Part shown: positions 12,040 to 23,700 of the stretch, piece by piece
Numbering within the stretch: position 1 is the first letter of the stretch
Layout of the letters: each line of letters opens with the position of its first letter
Translations under genes and position numbers: made by a program
The notes under the pieces: generated by a model
Seen by the model: only the letters and a program-made list of their open reading frames with translations
What the model was told of the DNA's origin: nothing
Database searches by the model: none
NCBI GenBank assembly: GCA_021018815.1
Contig: JAITYX010000086.1
Location: 1,984,001-2,048,000, forward strand
DNA: 64,000 nucleotides
From: Talinum fruticosum
Lineage: Eukaryota; Streptophyta; Magnoliopsida; Caryophyllales; Talinaceae
Reading direction: 5' to 3'

Positions 12040-13450
12040 CTAATAGCATAAAAATCCATCGTGCTATCTTATTACTGATAGTCGGTTACTCAAGTATGAA
12101 CTTAATAGGATCCATAGGTGCTACTACATGTACTGTGTGGGCTAACATATAGTGTTTGAGCTTCTTGGTAGCCCGGACTAATGCTAATGATGTTTTCTCT
12201 AATGCCGTGTATCTAGTCTCATAATCCAGGAACTTCTTGCTTAGATACTAGATCGCGCATTCTTCTTTCCCGTCTCGTTGAGCTATCATGGCTCCCATAT
12301 CTATTTCCATTCTGGTGAGATATAGAAGCAAAGGTTTCCCTAATTGGGGTGGACCTAACACTTGGAGGATTAGCGAGGTATTCCTTAACCTTCTCGAATG
12401 CTTATTAGCACTCGGTATCCCAATTGGCTTTGATCCTTTCTTTAACTTCTTGAAGATGGGTTCACAGACCATATAAGTTTTGATATGAAATGTACTGTAA
12501 CGTCTTAAGAAGCCCCTTATTTCTCTTTCCATACCTGGTGGGGGATCTCCCGAATGGCTTTGATCTTGGATGGATCAACTTCAATTCCTCTAAGATTTAC
12601 AACATAGCCTTGCAGTTTACCCGAGGTCACTCCAAAGGCACACTTTTGAGGATTAAGGTGCATGTTGTACTTCTTATTCTTTATGGATCATATCATGCAG
12701 TAGTGTTGTTGTCGTTCTCCGATATGTTGCACCAACATTTTTGAGCCCAAATGGCATCACCGCATAATAGTAAGTCCCCCATTAAGTGATGAAGGTTGTC
12801 TTTTCCATATCTTCTTCGGCCATCTTCACTTGATTATACCTAGCATAACCGTTCATGAATGAGAGCAAACCATGACCCGCTGTATTATCTATAAGCGAGA
12901 TGGATATGAGGCAACGAGAAATCATCTTGAGGATTGGCCTTGTTTAAATCCCTAAAGTCGATGCACATACAAACTCTGCCATCTTTCTTCAGGACCGGAA
13001 CTATATGTGCTACCCACCGAGGATAGTGAACTACCTCTCAGCCTATAACCGCTTCGAACCTCTTCCTTAATCTTCAAAGTCCATTCTAATTTCATCCTCC
13101 TCAACTTACGCTTAGCGGCTTAGCATCCTTGTAAAGTGAAATTTTGTGTTCTGCTATACTTAGATCTATACCCGCCATGTCATTGTAGGACCATGCAAAG
13201 ACATCGATAAATTCCGTAAGGAGCGAAGTGAATTGCTTACGCTCTTACTGGATCCAAAGTTTTCCCAATATTAACTTCTTCGGATTGATCAAGCTGACCC
13301 CGGGTTAATTGTTATTGTTTCCACTATTATTGGTGAGCGATTTTCATGATCTTCCATAACTTATATTAATTCTTTAGGAATTTCTTGTTCATCATTAGAG
13401 GCAAAACAATTAAGAGAAAGAGGAGGCAAGGAGTAAGCGGAAAGCTTCAT
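12040..13450 (-). pseudogene. Reverse transcriptase remnant of element A
   Basis: On the minus strand the RT motifs appear in order. CMCIDFRDLNKANPQDDF is near 12983-12919, followed by SFMNGYARYNQVKMAEEDME, TTFITKWGTYYYAVMPFGLK and a helix ending HDMIHKE near 12690. The YxDD box that should follow is missing: about 100 bp present in element B are deleted at about 12670-12690. Further short frames (for example 12532-12248) are the thumb and connection region. Multiple stops and shifts are present, so this gene is dead. Confidence 0.82.
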
Positions 13451-13562
13451 CTGTATTGAATAAAGCAACCATTACATTAGACTCAAAAATAGAATTAGAA
13501 ACGACAGAACTAGGAAAACAACTAGAAACAACAGGAGGAGAAGTGCAAGCCCTGGCACTAGA

Positions 13563-14261
13563 CTAATAAAGACGATGCGCTCCTAGGCTAACAACAAATT
13601 CATGGCCCTCCTCGGCGTTAATCCAAGTAACATGCTTGGACCCTTCAATCTCTACGTCCGTGATAAACCTAGATGGATCGAACTGTGGGTGCGACATAGC
13701 TCGTGATAATACTAAGACTAAGTTCTCTTCTAGATTACCCTCTTGTCCGAATAGAAGACCGAAAAGATTGTATCCAACAAGATTGGTCCAGTCTGCTGTG
13801 GATTGTCCCTTTCTAAGGAGGTAAGGTGCCTCCTCTTCCAGAATATAGCAATCACTAAAAATCTCCGGATCGGGTACCAGGATGCCTTTTTCCTTGATGT
13901 AGTAGGGCTTAGGAAAACCATAATAAGAGAAGTTGTCTCCTTCTCTCATAAACTACCCATTTAGAGTGTAGGGAAAGGGCCTAATAGAGTGGACTGTGTT
14001 TGGTGCGGTGCTCTTTGCTTGCATTTCCCACTTGGCTTGAGCTATTTCCTTAGCAGTAGGTTGATAGCCTCGTCCAAAGTTATAATTATTACTGGGCTCA
14101 AGGGATGGAAAAATAGGGTAGTATGCCTTTCGGTCTGCAGCAAGACCAAGAAAATACCCCTTCTTCCTAAGCATCGAATAGATACTAGGGTTGCCATAAG
14201 GGTTTAAGGTAAAAGGTGCTTCGTTCCTTTCTAAGGCAGCGACGATTTCAAATCCATACAA
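13563..14261 (-). pseudogene. Protease-RT spacer of Tat element A
   Basis: Two frames (14261-13953 and 13949-13563) separated by one stop carry the spacer that lies between protease and RT in Tat elements. Landmarks are YGFEIVAALE, SIYSMLRKKGYFLG, GYQPTAKEIAQAKWEMQ, then GILVPDPEIF, a TNLVGYNLFG stretch and SHPQFDPSRFI. The same sequence occurs in element B at 33400-32574. Its role in the polyprotein is not known to me. It is not a host gene. Confidence 0.75.
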
Positions 14262-14485
14262 TTCCTCATCATTAGCATCATGCTCGATCTTTACTACAGA
14301 TTATTTGGAAGTGATAGTAGCACAAAGATTATCCCCATTGATAGTTATGACTTAGGAAGAAGGGATATTTTGATTGGCAAGGTCACTATTCCCAAGATTG
14401 TTCTTTTATAATTGTCATAAGCTCGGAGATGGACAGTCTATTTAGAGAGTTGTTGCTCCCTAATTCCTAACCTTCTAGCAGTTCT

Positions 14486-15870
14486 CTAGGGACATACATT
14501 TACTACTGATCCATTGTCTACCAAGGTTAGGGGAACAAACTTGTCGATGCATGTTACAATTAAGTAAAGGGCATTGTTGTGTGCAATACCTTCTTTTAGG
14601 AGATATTTCTGATCAAAAGTGATGGTTCCATCCCCATTGTTAACCAATCCTACTACTTCCCCTCGTGTGGTTTCGGGAGAAACTTCGATCTTGTTTTGCG
14701 GTATTTGGGAAATCTTCCTGCGTCCCAATTTTTGGATTATTTCGCGGTTTCTAATTCTGCTCAAATAGGTGGCAATTTTATTTTCCCTTTCTCTAAGAGA
14801 CGATCGGGAGATTTTGGTGTAAGTAGTATCAATAAGAGTGTAGTCGGTATACTTGTTGAGGGCATTGACATCTACACCCCTGTTAGCATTGCCGGTATTA
14901 GAGGTTTTCTTATCTTTAGAATGATAATTACCTCTACACCCACTTGCGACTTTTCTGGTCGCGGTAGACAACTCTTTTTCTATCAACAAACCAGCATCTC
15001 TAGGGTTTGAAAAATTCATCATGGGTAGGAATTTGAGGTGCTGATTATAATTGGATCGAAGGTTTTTTACAATGATTCTAACTTAGTCCTTCTCGGAGGG
15101 TCGATCAACCATATAGGCTGCCTTTGCTCTTCATCTAGTAAGAAAATCCGTGAAGCTTTACTTCTCACCTTACTTGATTAATTCCGAGATCTCTAAGAGT
15201 AACAAGTAAATCGAGTGTTATAGGTGTATTAATGGAGGAACTCCTTACACGATTAGTCTAATTGATAACCTTGCATGGGTCAACCGCATTATACTACTTC
15301 ATTACATCAGTATCAAATGTCCAAGGGAAGATGATGTGGTAAGTGTCTTTAAGAATGTTCTTAAGAGTCATTACTCCCAAGAAGTTGTGTACATGATGAT
15401 GGGGATTCTCGGAACCTTTGAACTTTATATCGGGCATGGTAAACTTAGGAGGTAGTTTACCCTTAGGGATTGAACTGAATCCCTTATGATCAAAATAATG
15501 ATTACTGAACATGGATGACTCCCTCAGCATCCGTTCTATCTAATCTATATGGGAATCAAACTGAGATTTGGATTCGGGTTTAGGGGATTCGCATTTGCAA
15601 CTCGCTCGAAGGAGACAGGATAAGTGGAGGTGGAAAAACCAAGGTTGATTCCCTTTTCAAACGCTTAGCTTCTTCGGCCTATTCCTTTTTCAAACATTCC
15701 ATTTCCTCATCTCTTTTACTAGCAATAGCCCTTATGATATTCTTACGATCCCTCGATATAGACGATATATGTTCCTTTTGATCACTCAGCCTGGTTTCCA
15801 CCTTAGCTATAGTCTCATTAAGTAGACTAAGGTTAAGATACTATTCCAGGTTGTTCGGGTTGGGATCCAT
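14486..15870 (-). pseudogene. gag-protease region of element A, internally deleted
   Basis: Gag probably starts at the ATG at 15870, reading MDPNPNNLE and then a stop, followed by a lysine/glutamate-rich coil (ISSISRDRKNIIRAIASKR, EEAKRLKRE). The gag core appears at 15530-15294 (KLPPKFTMPDIKFKG). The frame 15022-14486 runs from gag (MMNFSNPRDAGLLIEKELS) into the aspartic protease box LTLVDNGSVVNV near 14525-14500. Tat elements normally have DNG rather than DTG here. Compared with element B, several hundred bases at about 14700 are missing, including the zinc-finger segment, so gag and protease are fused by deletion. Confidence 0.8.
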
Positions 15871-17389
15871 TGGAAGGGTACTTATTCTAGGTACTTGTCT
15901 TAGAACAAGGTGTAGACTGTGACGATGCGAGTATGCATCAAAGGTTGTCGCACTGATGTAGACCGCGGAGCGTAAAGAAAAGAAGATGTGTCGGACTCCT
16001 TGGTGAGATGTTCTAATATTTTAGAGCTCGAATTTTGACAATACTCGGTTGCCGTAGACTTCCCTATTCTGCAACCCAAAGGATGAGGTTTAGGACCATG
16101 TGAGAGAAGATCACTTTTTGGGAGGAAGGTACTTAAGTGCAAGAGTCGGAGAAATGAAGGATGCTTTTTATTTGAATGCACATAAAGATTGCGACGATGA
16201 TACGATGCATGACTTAATCGAGATGATAATCTAGTAGATGGATGACCCTTAAAGAAAGGATGCTTTCTATATGATAATGCATTTCCCTACTTGAGATTAA
16301 AAGAACGGACTTACCTAGCTGAAGATGAATTCTAAATGCAAAATGACTTACCTTAATATGAAATGATTTTATTTGGCTAATGCAAATGGACTCATCTAAT
16401 ATGAGATGATTTTATTTGGCTAATGCAAATGGACTCACCTAATATGAGACGATTTTATTTGGCTAATGCAAATGGACTCACCTAATATGAGACGATTTTG
16501 TTTGGCTAATGCAAATGGACTCACCTAATATCGAGCGATTTTGTTTGGTTAATGCAAATGGATTCACCTAATATGAGATGATTTTGTTTGGTTAATGTAA
16601 ATGGACGAACCTAATATGAGTTGATTTTATTTGGCTAATGCAAATGTGAAATGAGAATGAAAAAAAAAAGACTAAATAATAAGAGAAGGGGACTTCCAGT
16701 AAGACACTTTAACAAATAAAGATTGCTTATACTACTAAACGAAAATTTTGGAATGACAGGAAAGTGCAAACAATGGACCAACCCTAATAGGAAAAGGAAT
16801 TTTGACTTTTGGCTAAATGCACATAACGGACCGACTCTAGGAAATTCATTGAAGTGTTTTATTTTCACCCATACAAGGGTTTAGTCAGCACTCTTCACCT
16901 ATCCCTAAAGGCTCACGAGCGGAAGATTAAATCTAAAACACACACACTCATTCAAGCATGCAAATGAAGTCGAAGGACCTCCTAAAAGTCAAAAGAGTTC
17001 TATGGTCAAAGAGTTCAAAAGGTTGGATATATGGTGACACGTAGTCCGAGAATTTGGTCTTCGATGTGGGGCATGGCAGGATACCAACCAGAATTCTTGG
17101 TGCCTCTCGGTGCCTCTTGGTGAACCAAAAGGTTAGACCCAACGAGTGTGTGCTACGAGAGAGGAGGTATCATTTCCTCGGGCAATCAAGTCTAGTTGGA
17201 CCCGCCTAAAGGAACTAGTGGGAGCCTCTCTCCATAAAGGGTAAGCGGGGGTACAATAAAGTTTTCCTAAGGGTCCAAAACAGTATTTAAACTAGTTCAA
17301 AGTATGCTAAATGCGGGATGCCTAATGCAAGCACATCATAAAAACATACTATTCAAATTTTCAAGTTTCGCCCTCGTAATAATGATTTA
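15871..17389 (-). other. 5' leader of element A
   Basis: This is the long untranslated leader between PBS and gag. It contains a 43-bp minisatellite (16357-16646) and otherwise only short chance frames. The same arrangement is present in element B (35666-37215). Confidence 0.7.
16357..16646 (-). repeat. 43-bp minisatellite in the leader of element A (about 7 units)
   Basis: The plus-strand unit runs ATGAGATGATTTTATTTGGC then TAATGCAAATGGACTCACCTAAT, repeated about seven times with a few substitutions and good length conservation. A related but longer repeat lies in the same place in element B. Confidence 0.92.
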
Positions 17390-17407
17390 TCCCCGATGGA
17401 GTCGCTA
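17390..17407 (-). other. Primer-binding site of element A
   Basis: On the minus strand this reads TAGCGACTCCATCGGGGA. It is the counterpart of TGGTGACTCCACCGGGGA in element B and resembles the TGGCGACTCC-type PBS known in Tat/Ogre elements. The second base (A for G) is mutated. I do not assign the tRNA. Confidence 0.75.
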
Positions 17408-19419
17408 CTATAGGAACCACAGCCGGCCTGCACCAACCGAGCTTCCCCATGAATGCCTTTAGCGTAAGGGTTCTCTTTTTTGAAAAACATGAACAATGAT
17501 TTTAGGGGTTTGAAGATGCATTTTCGAAAGTAGGGATGAATCTTTTATTAAGATTTCCGAATTTTATTAAATCTGATTTAAACCAATTGAAGCAAAGTTT
17601 GAATGACGGTTTTATTAACTATTTTATTTTAGTAATTAATTTTCAGAATTCGCGAGGATGTTATTAACTAATTAAAGGACAAACAAAATTTAGGGTTTTG
17701 GTTATGCCGTGAGGCTTTAGGTTTCACACCAATCTGGACTAAAGCCTCACCTGCCGACCACTCGGTGTAGGTGGCAGCCTGCACCCGGTGGTGGCGGGCG
17801 CCAGCCAGAGGCCGAGGTTGAGGAGATCAGCCTCAGCCTCTACCTTAGCTGGCGAGATCCGAACCGATTTTTTTATCTTGCAATCGGAAAATAGACGAGA
17901 CGCATATTTGATAAGAATAAAACATAAAAGGGAGTTACCAATCAGTTTTAGGAAAGAAAAACTAACAACAATAAAAACTTGGTCTTCTAATCTTAGTATG
18001 GGAAAACTATAATTAAAAGAGGCTAAAATTGACTCCATTGGTCTTTGAGCCGAGAATCAAATTCGGAGGCGAGCGTACGAAACGTAGGGAAAACCCTTTC
18101 GTTTCGCTCTGTCGGAAGATAGCCATTACTAGTTTGAGTTGTGAATTAAAATAATGTAAAACAAACAAACACGCAACATGCTACAATGATAAATAAAAGC
18201 AACCAAATGAAATTAAATGAAAAGCAATAAAGAAAGCGGTAAAGAAAGCGATAAAGAAAAGAAAAGCAAAAAACTAAAAGAATTGCATCGGGCGGGGAGG
18301 AATTAAAATGAATGATTATATCTTTTAAACCACAATATGGAAAGCGATAAATAATGCATAAAAATAATAAGCTGTTTGAAGGTTTCATGATTGCCCTCGG
18401 GTTGTCCAACCTTGCTAATGTGGATCTCTACGCTAGATTTGGAAAGGTGAAAGAAAAATGGCTTGTTTTTATGGATTATGTGAAAGGTGAATGTGTAGAG
18501 AATTGGAAAGATCGAGTTGAATGAGTGCCTAGAGATTATAATAATCGAATATTCTTTAGCTCTTTGCAAGGATTCAACGGCGATGACTAGAAAAGATGAA
18601 TGTTTGAGATTAATTTCAGAAGAGTAACGTTTATGTATGAGTGCTTTGGTTAGCTTTCTACATCATAACGCATAGGAGAAAGCCGTCCTGGGAATAAGAG
18701 CCAAGGCTCTCTATTTATAGGAGAGAACCTCGGTCATAAATGACCTAGGGTTTGCCCTCGGCTCGCCGTCCAAACAGCTAAAGATAAACAACGCCGAGAA
18801 TCTCACAAGATTGAACCGGATATGAAAGCGATAGAACCGGATAGAACCCGATTCACGGCACCGGCCAATCGGGCGCTCATAGGGTTTCATGCCCTATTGT
18901 GTCTCCAAGGGATTCTCCAAGCCAAAACGTAGCGTTTCACTTAAATCTTCGGGGTGGCAGGCGCCAACCATAACGTCGTTTTGAGGGGAAAAGCTCCTAG
19001 TCTCATGTGGACTATCTTATGGAACTTAAACGCAGCACTTTGCTGCTCGTGATCATGAAATGCAACGTTTTAACGCCGTCTTCAGGTCTTCAGCTCCTTG
19101 TCCGATTGGACAAAAGTAAAATGCAGTATTATGAATTTGGAATTTCCCGGCACACAGCACTGGACTCCATTGTCTTTGAAAGCTTGGCTCTGGTTCTTGG
19201 ATCGCGCAAAAGAAAAGGGGATTTGTGGACCGACCTAAGGCAAACGGTACTGTTTATTTGGTGCTGAGGGTTCTTTGTGATTTACTTGGTTTATGTCGCA
19301 CCAATCGATCACGATACGAGATCCAAATCCTCAAATAGGACTCGGGATTTCATCATCAGGCCAACGGAATAAAATACAGAAATAAAGAGATAAGAGATGA
19401 TACTTTTTAGGTGTCTACA
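17408..19419 (-). mobile_element. 5' LTR of element A
   Basis: On the minus strand the LTR starts TGTAGACACCTAAAAAGT at 19419, the same start as the LTRs of element B. It ends close to the PBS, though the exact CA end is eroded. Shared blocks with the B LTRs are the GCCGAGCTTCCCC motif at its inner end, an AGCGATAAAGAAA-rich stretch and the CTTTTTAGGTGTCTACA outer end. The short frames inside are not genes. Confidence 0.85.
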
Positions 19420-20770
19420 CTAAGATTTTGGAATAGTGGGGCTTTAGGGCATCATGATTGGGAGAAAAAATAAATAAATATACTAGACAAGTGTATGGCT
19501 GTCCAAGTAAGATTTGACGAGGTCTACTTAAGGGAATACTTCTTTGCCTAGTCGTCCTTTTTTCAAAAATTCTATGGTGGTCACTCAACCATTTAACTAG
19601 GTGGTTGAATATAGTGCCACATGTATATTTTTGAAACCAAATTTATACGTGATAAATTTTGATAATATATGAATTTTTTTGTGTTGAGTGAATTTTTCAA
19701 TAAAGTTTAATCACTCAACTACACTTTTTCAATGCACTTGACTTAAAATTATCAGTATATACTAATGACTTTAATATAAATATGATGAATATTTGAATTG
19801 AACATATATATCTTTAATTTTTCTTAAAAATACTCAAGAATTTGTGTGCATATATATAATTATTTTTACAAACACACTATTAATTAAAGTTTAATCACTT
19901 ACTTACACCTTTTCAATGCACTTGACTCCATATTATCAATACATACTGATGAATTTAATATAATATGTTGAATATTTGAATTTTAAACATATATATCTTC
20001 AGTATTTATAAAAAACGTATTGATATAAATATTTATTCATTTATATTAAAAAATATAGAAGTATATCAAATAAATTACAGATGAATTTATAATAAACTAA
20101 TGAATTTTACAATAATACTGATGAATTTTACAACAATATTGATGAATTTTCAAAAGTACGTCTACACTTTTCATATTCACCCATCTCTTTTTGCATATTC
20201 ATCACTTTTTTCTCCAAGAACTTGCTTTAACTTTTGTTTCTTAATTCTCTGCATAAATTTATGAACAATTAGTAAATATTCAGAGCAAATAATTAATATA
20301 TTCATCACAAAAATTTATATATTCATCTACAAAATATGTAATATTTAATATAAAATTATCCAAATATATAAAAAAATCTTTATCGGTAAAATTAATAATT
20401 AATAAAAAAATCCTACAAATTATACATATTTCCCTTAATATAAGATAAATTCATCAAAGATAGTAAGTATTGATTAGTAGTAATTATCATATTCATCATT
20501 AAAATTCACATATTCATAAAACAACATATTTAATATAATCTTCTTTTCAAAGCATATCCAGCAATAAAAGATTCAAATGATCAAAAACACATATTCAAAA
20601 TTATAGAAGACAAATTCATCGAAAAAATATTCATCAATATAAAAAACAAATTCATTAAAGAAAATACCGTATTCATTGATACATAACAAATCAAACCTTA
20701 AAAAAACATAGATTCATCAAGAAATAAGACAAATTCATCACATAGCAAAAAAACTTAAGAAATTCAAAAA
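19420..20770. repeat. AT-rich block built from GATGAAT / ATTCATC motifs that switch orientation
   Basis: There is no gene here. Between 19790 and 20150 the plus strand carries GATGAATTT-type motifs. From about 20185 to 20740 the same motif appears as ATTCATC, more than ten times. A direct duplication with a 184-bp period begins at 19702 and 19886 (AAAGTTTAATCACT...CTTTTCAATGCACTTGACT). Such orientation-flipping subterminal repeats are typical of non-autonomous DNA transposons. Clear terminal repeats or target duplications were not found. The right side is cut by the start of element B. Confidence 0.65.
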
Positions 20771-23700
20771 CTCAAACTGGGCCGGTGCCGAGCTTCCCCA
20801 TGAATGCTTTGCGGGTTTTAGAAATTTTAAAAAATGATTTAGGGTTTTGCAGATGGTTTTTGAAAGTAGGGATTAATCTCTTATTTAGAGTTCAGAATTT
20901 TATTAAGTTGGGTTAAAGATGAATTAAATCAGATTGATTGGCGGTTTTATTAATTATTTTATTTTAGAAATTATTTTCCGAAGTATCGGGAGGTTATTTT
21001 TTAAGCTGAACAAAATAGAGAAACTAGGGTTTCAAATATGTCGTGAGGCTTTAAGCCACGGCCATCGACCACTCGGTGCTTGGCTGAAGCCAGCACCTAG
21101 CGATCAAGGGGCACCCCACAGGCCACAACTAAAGGAATCGGCCTTGGCCTTTGGCCTGGCTGGCGAGTTCAAAAGCCCTAAAATTTTACCTATATTCGAA
21201 AAAGATGAGATGCAATTTGAATAGAAATAAAGCAAAAGAGGAGTGCCCGAGTTAGTTTTTAGGAAAGAAAAACTAACAAAAACAAAATAAATAAAATTTC
21301 TTTGTTCCAATCTTAGTATGGGAAAACTAAGACTGAAAGTGGCTAAAAAGTGACTCCATCGATCTAGAATCGAGAATCGGATTTGGGGCGAGGATAAACG
21401 TAGGGATAAAACCTTCCCTTCTACCTGTCCGAAAACGATCGTTACTAGTTTGAGTAGTGAATTAAAATAACGTACTAAACACAAGCAAACAACATGTTAA
21501 ATGAAATCAAAGCAACAAAAACATGAATGAAAGCGATAAAAAACAAAATAAAAGGAAAGTGGTGAAGAAAATAAAAGAGAAAGAAAAGAAAAGAAAGTGA
21601 GAAATTTAAAGGATTACATCAAGCGGGAGGAAATAAAAGCGATACAACTCTCTTCCATAATACGGAAAGTGATAAAAAAGCATAAAAATAAATAATCGTT
21701 TGAAAGCCGAATTGATGCCCTTAGGTTGTCCCACCTGCCTATCTAGATCTTTATATTGGATCCGGTGATGCAACGGTGGTGAATCGGAAAAAGGGGGTTT
21801 TTGTGAGTTTTGTGAGGGAGAGTAGAAAGATGATGAAAGATTGGGAATAGGCTGAAAAGAGACCAAGAGATCGGAATACAAATGTGAGTATTCAATAGCT
21901 CTTAATCGAATTTCAGCTGCCTAATGTTAGAAAATGAGCCTTCTCGTTAGCTTTCAGCGAGCATAATGCATAAGAGAAAGTCGTACGAGGTTAAGGTTCG
22001 GCATCGTAGCGCTAAGGAAAAAGTAGAGTAGAAATGAGAGCCAAGACTCTCTATTTATAGGGAGAGGTCTAGGTCATAAATGACTTAGGGTTTGCCCTCG
22101 GTCGGTTGTCCCAAGCTTAACAGAAATGGCAACAAAAAACCGGGCCAAAACAAAGTGATAAGACCGGATAAAATCGGATAGAATCTCGGTTGGGGCGCCA
22201 GCCACCCGGGGATGCCTAGGGTTTTGTAGCCTTCCGTGCTGAAAAGGAGTCTCCTAGCCAAAAACGTGACATTACTTGAGAAACCCGGGTAGGGGGCACT
22301 AAGCTGTTAAGTCGTATTTTGTACGTATTTTTAGTAGTTATTTAGTTTATATTATATAGTTTATTTTATCTAATTCATCATATTTTGTCTGTTTATAGGT
22401 AATTATCAAATAAAGTGGGGAAGAAAAGAACGAGATGTTAAAAGCGGATTTTTAGCTACCGACAAGCATTCAAGAAAAGACATGAAGTCGGTCCATAAAA
22501 ATAATGTGTCATAAAATATTTATTTTATGACATTATATTTTATGAAGTCTTAATTTGAAAAGGAGAGTGAAGATAATCATACTTCTAAACCTACTAGGAC
22601 TCCTCCTTAGAGTTGCATGAGAAGAAAGAGAACCAAACCAAGAACCTCACTAGCTATTTAATAGCCACAAAGCCCTTACAAAGGAGCCGTTGGCCGCCCA
22701 TCACCTCTCTCGCTACGCATCTCTCACTCACGCAACATCCTCTCTCGCTGCCCACACACAGCTCACGCCATCACTAAACCTCTCTCCCTGCCACAACTCC
22801 TCACGCTAATCATCAATCAACTTCATCTTTCTTCCCCTTGCCACCTCCTGCTTGCATTTCTACCCCACCCTTATCATAATCTTTATCACAAACCTCTTGC
22901 TTACCTTTCTACCTCATGCCAGTCCTTAATCATCAATCATCATCAACATCATCAACATCTTCCATATAATCCTAATCATCGCTTATCATCATCAACGTTA
23001 TCGTTCCACGGCCGAAAAAATTTATATCGGTAATATTATTTAGTATTGTAATTTTTTACTAGTAAAGATTGATTTTTATCGTCGATTAAAATTAAAGATG
23101 CTATTTTTATTTAGATTACATGTTTTAAATTACATTATGTTTGAGTAGTTTTTTATACTTAATATAATCTATTTAAAATCATGTTAAATTATTTATTTTG
23201 AAACAAAGTTTCGATCTTTATTGTCTTATTGATTAGATCCATGATTCTATGATAATTTGATTTTAGTGTTTATGACTTTATGTCTAATTAATTAGAGTGC
23301 ACACTAATTAGTTTTATATAAATTCATATGATAGTTTAAAGGATTTAAGTACGTAATCGCTTGATCTTTTAGATATAAGTATCACCCTAATTAATCATGG
23401 ATGGCTCATAGCCATCTCTTTTAATTAGGAAATTATCATAGATCCTTTTTAAATCAATTTGCTAGTAGATTGGTTATTAGGTGCTACATGATGTTTTTCT
23501 AACACTTAATGCTCTAATTTGATTAAATTCTAGTGCTAGTGCTAGGGTTATCAATATTAGTAGGGTTTATATTAGGGTAGGCCTAAGTAAACTAATAATT
23601 AAGGAAAAACGGGGAAGATCCGCTAGTGGTTGTCTTCTACAGTTTAGCTCATGGGTAGATCAATTTGTTTGTTAATCATAAATAATAATTTACATGGTGG

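Larger units (their letters stand above)
11451..19419 (-). mobile_element. Element A: Tat/Ogre-type Ty3/gypsy retrotransposon, truncated by the Tekay insertion
   Basis: Read on the minus strand the order is 5' LTR (19419-17408), PBS (17407-17390), leader with minisatellite, gag and protease (15870-14486), spacer (14261-13563), RT (13450-12040) and RNase H (12036-11494). The integrase, 3' region and 3' LTR should lie left of the Tekay insertion and are not in the window. It resembles element B (20771-39278) throughout, so both belong to one family. The internal proteins are of the Tat lineage, with a DNG protease box and a WTMYFDGAS RNase H. Confidence 0.85.

Noticed and set aside
18146..18569. 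Phenylalanine-rich minus-strand frames in the element A LTR
   Set aside because: They arise from AAAGAAAGCGATAAAG-type low-complexity LTR sequence and recur shifted in the other LTRs.
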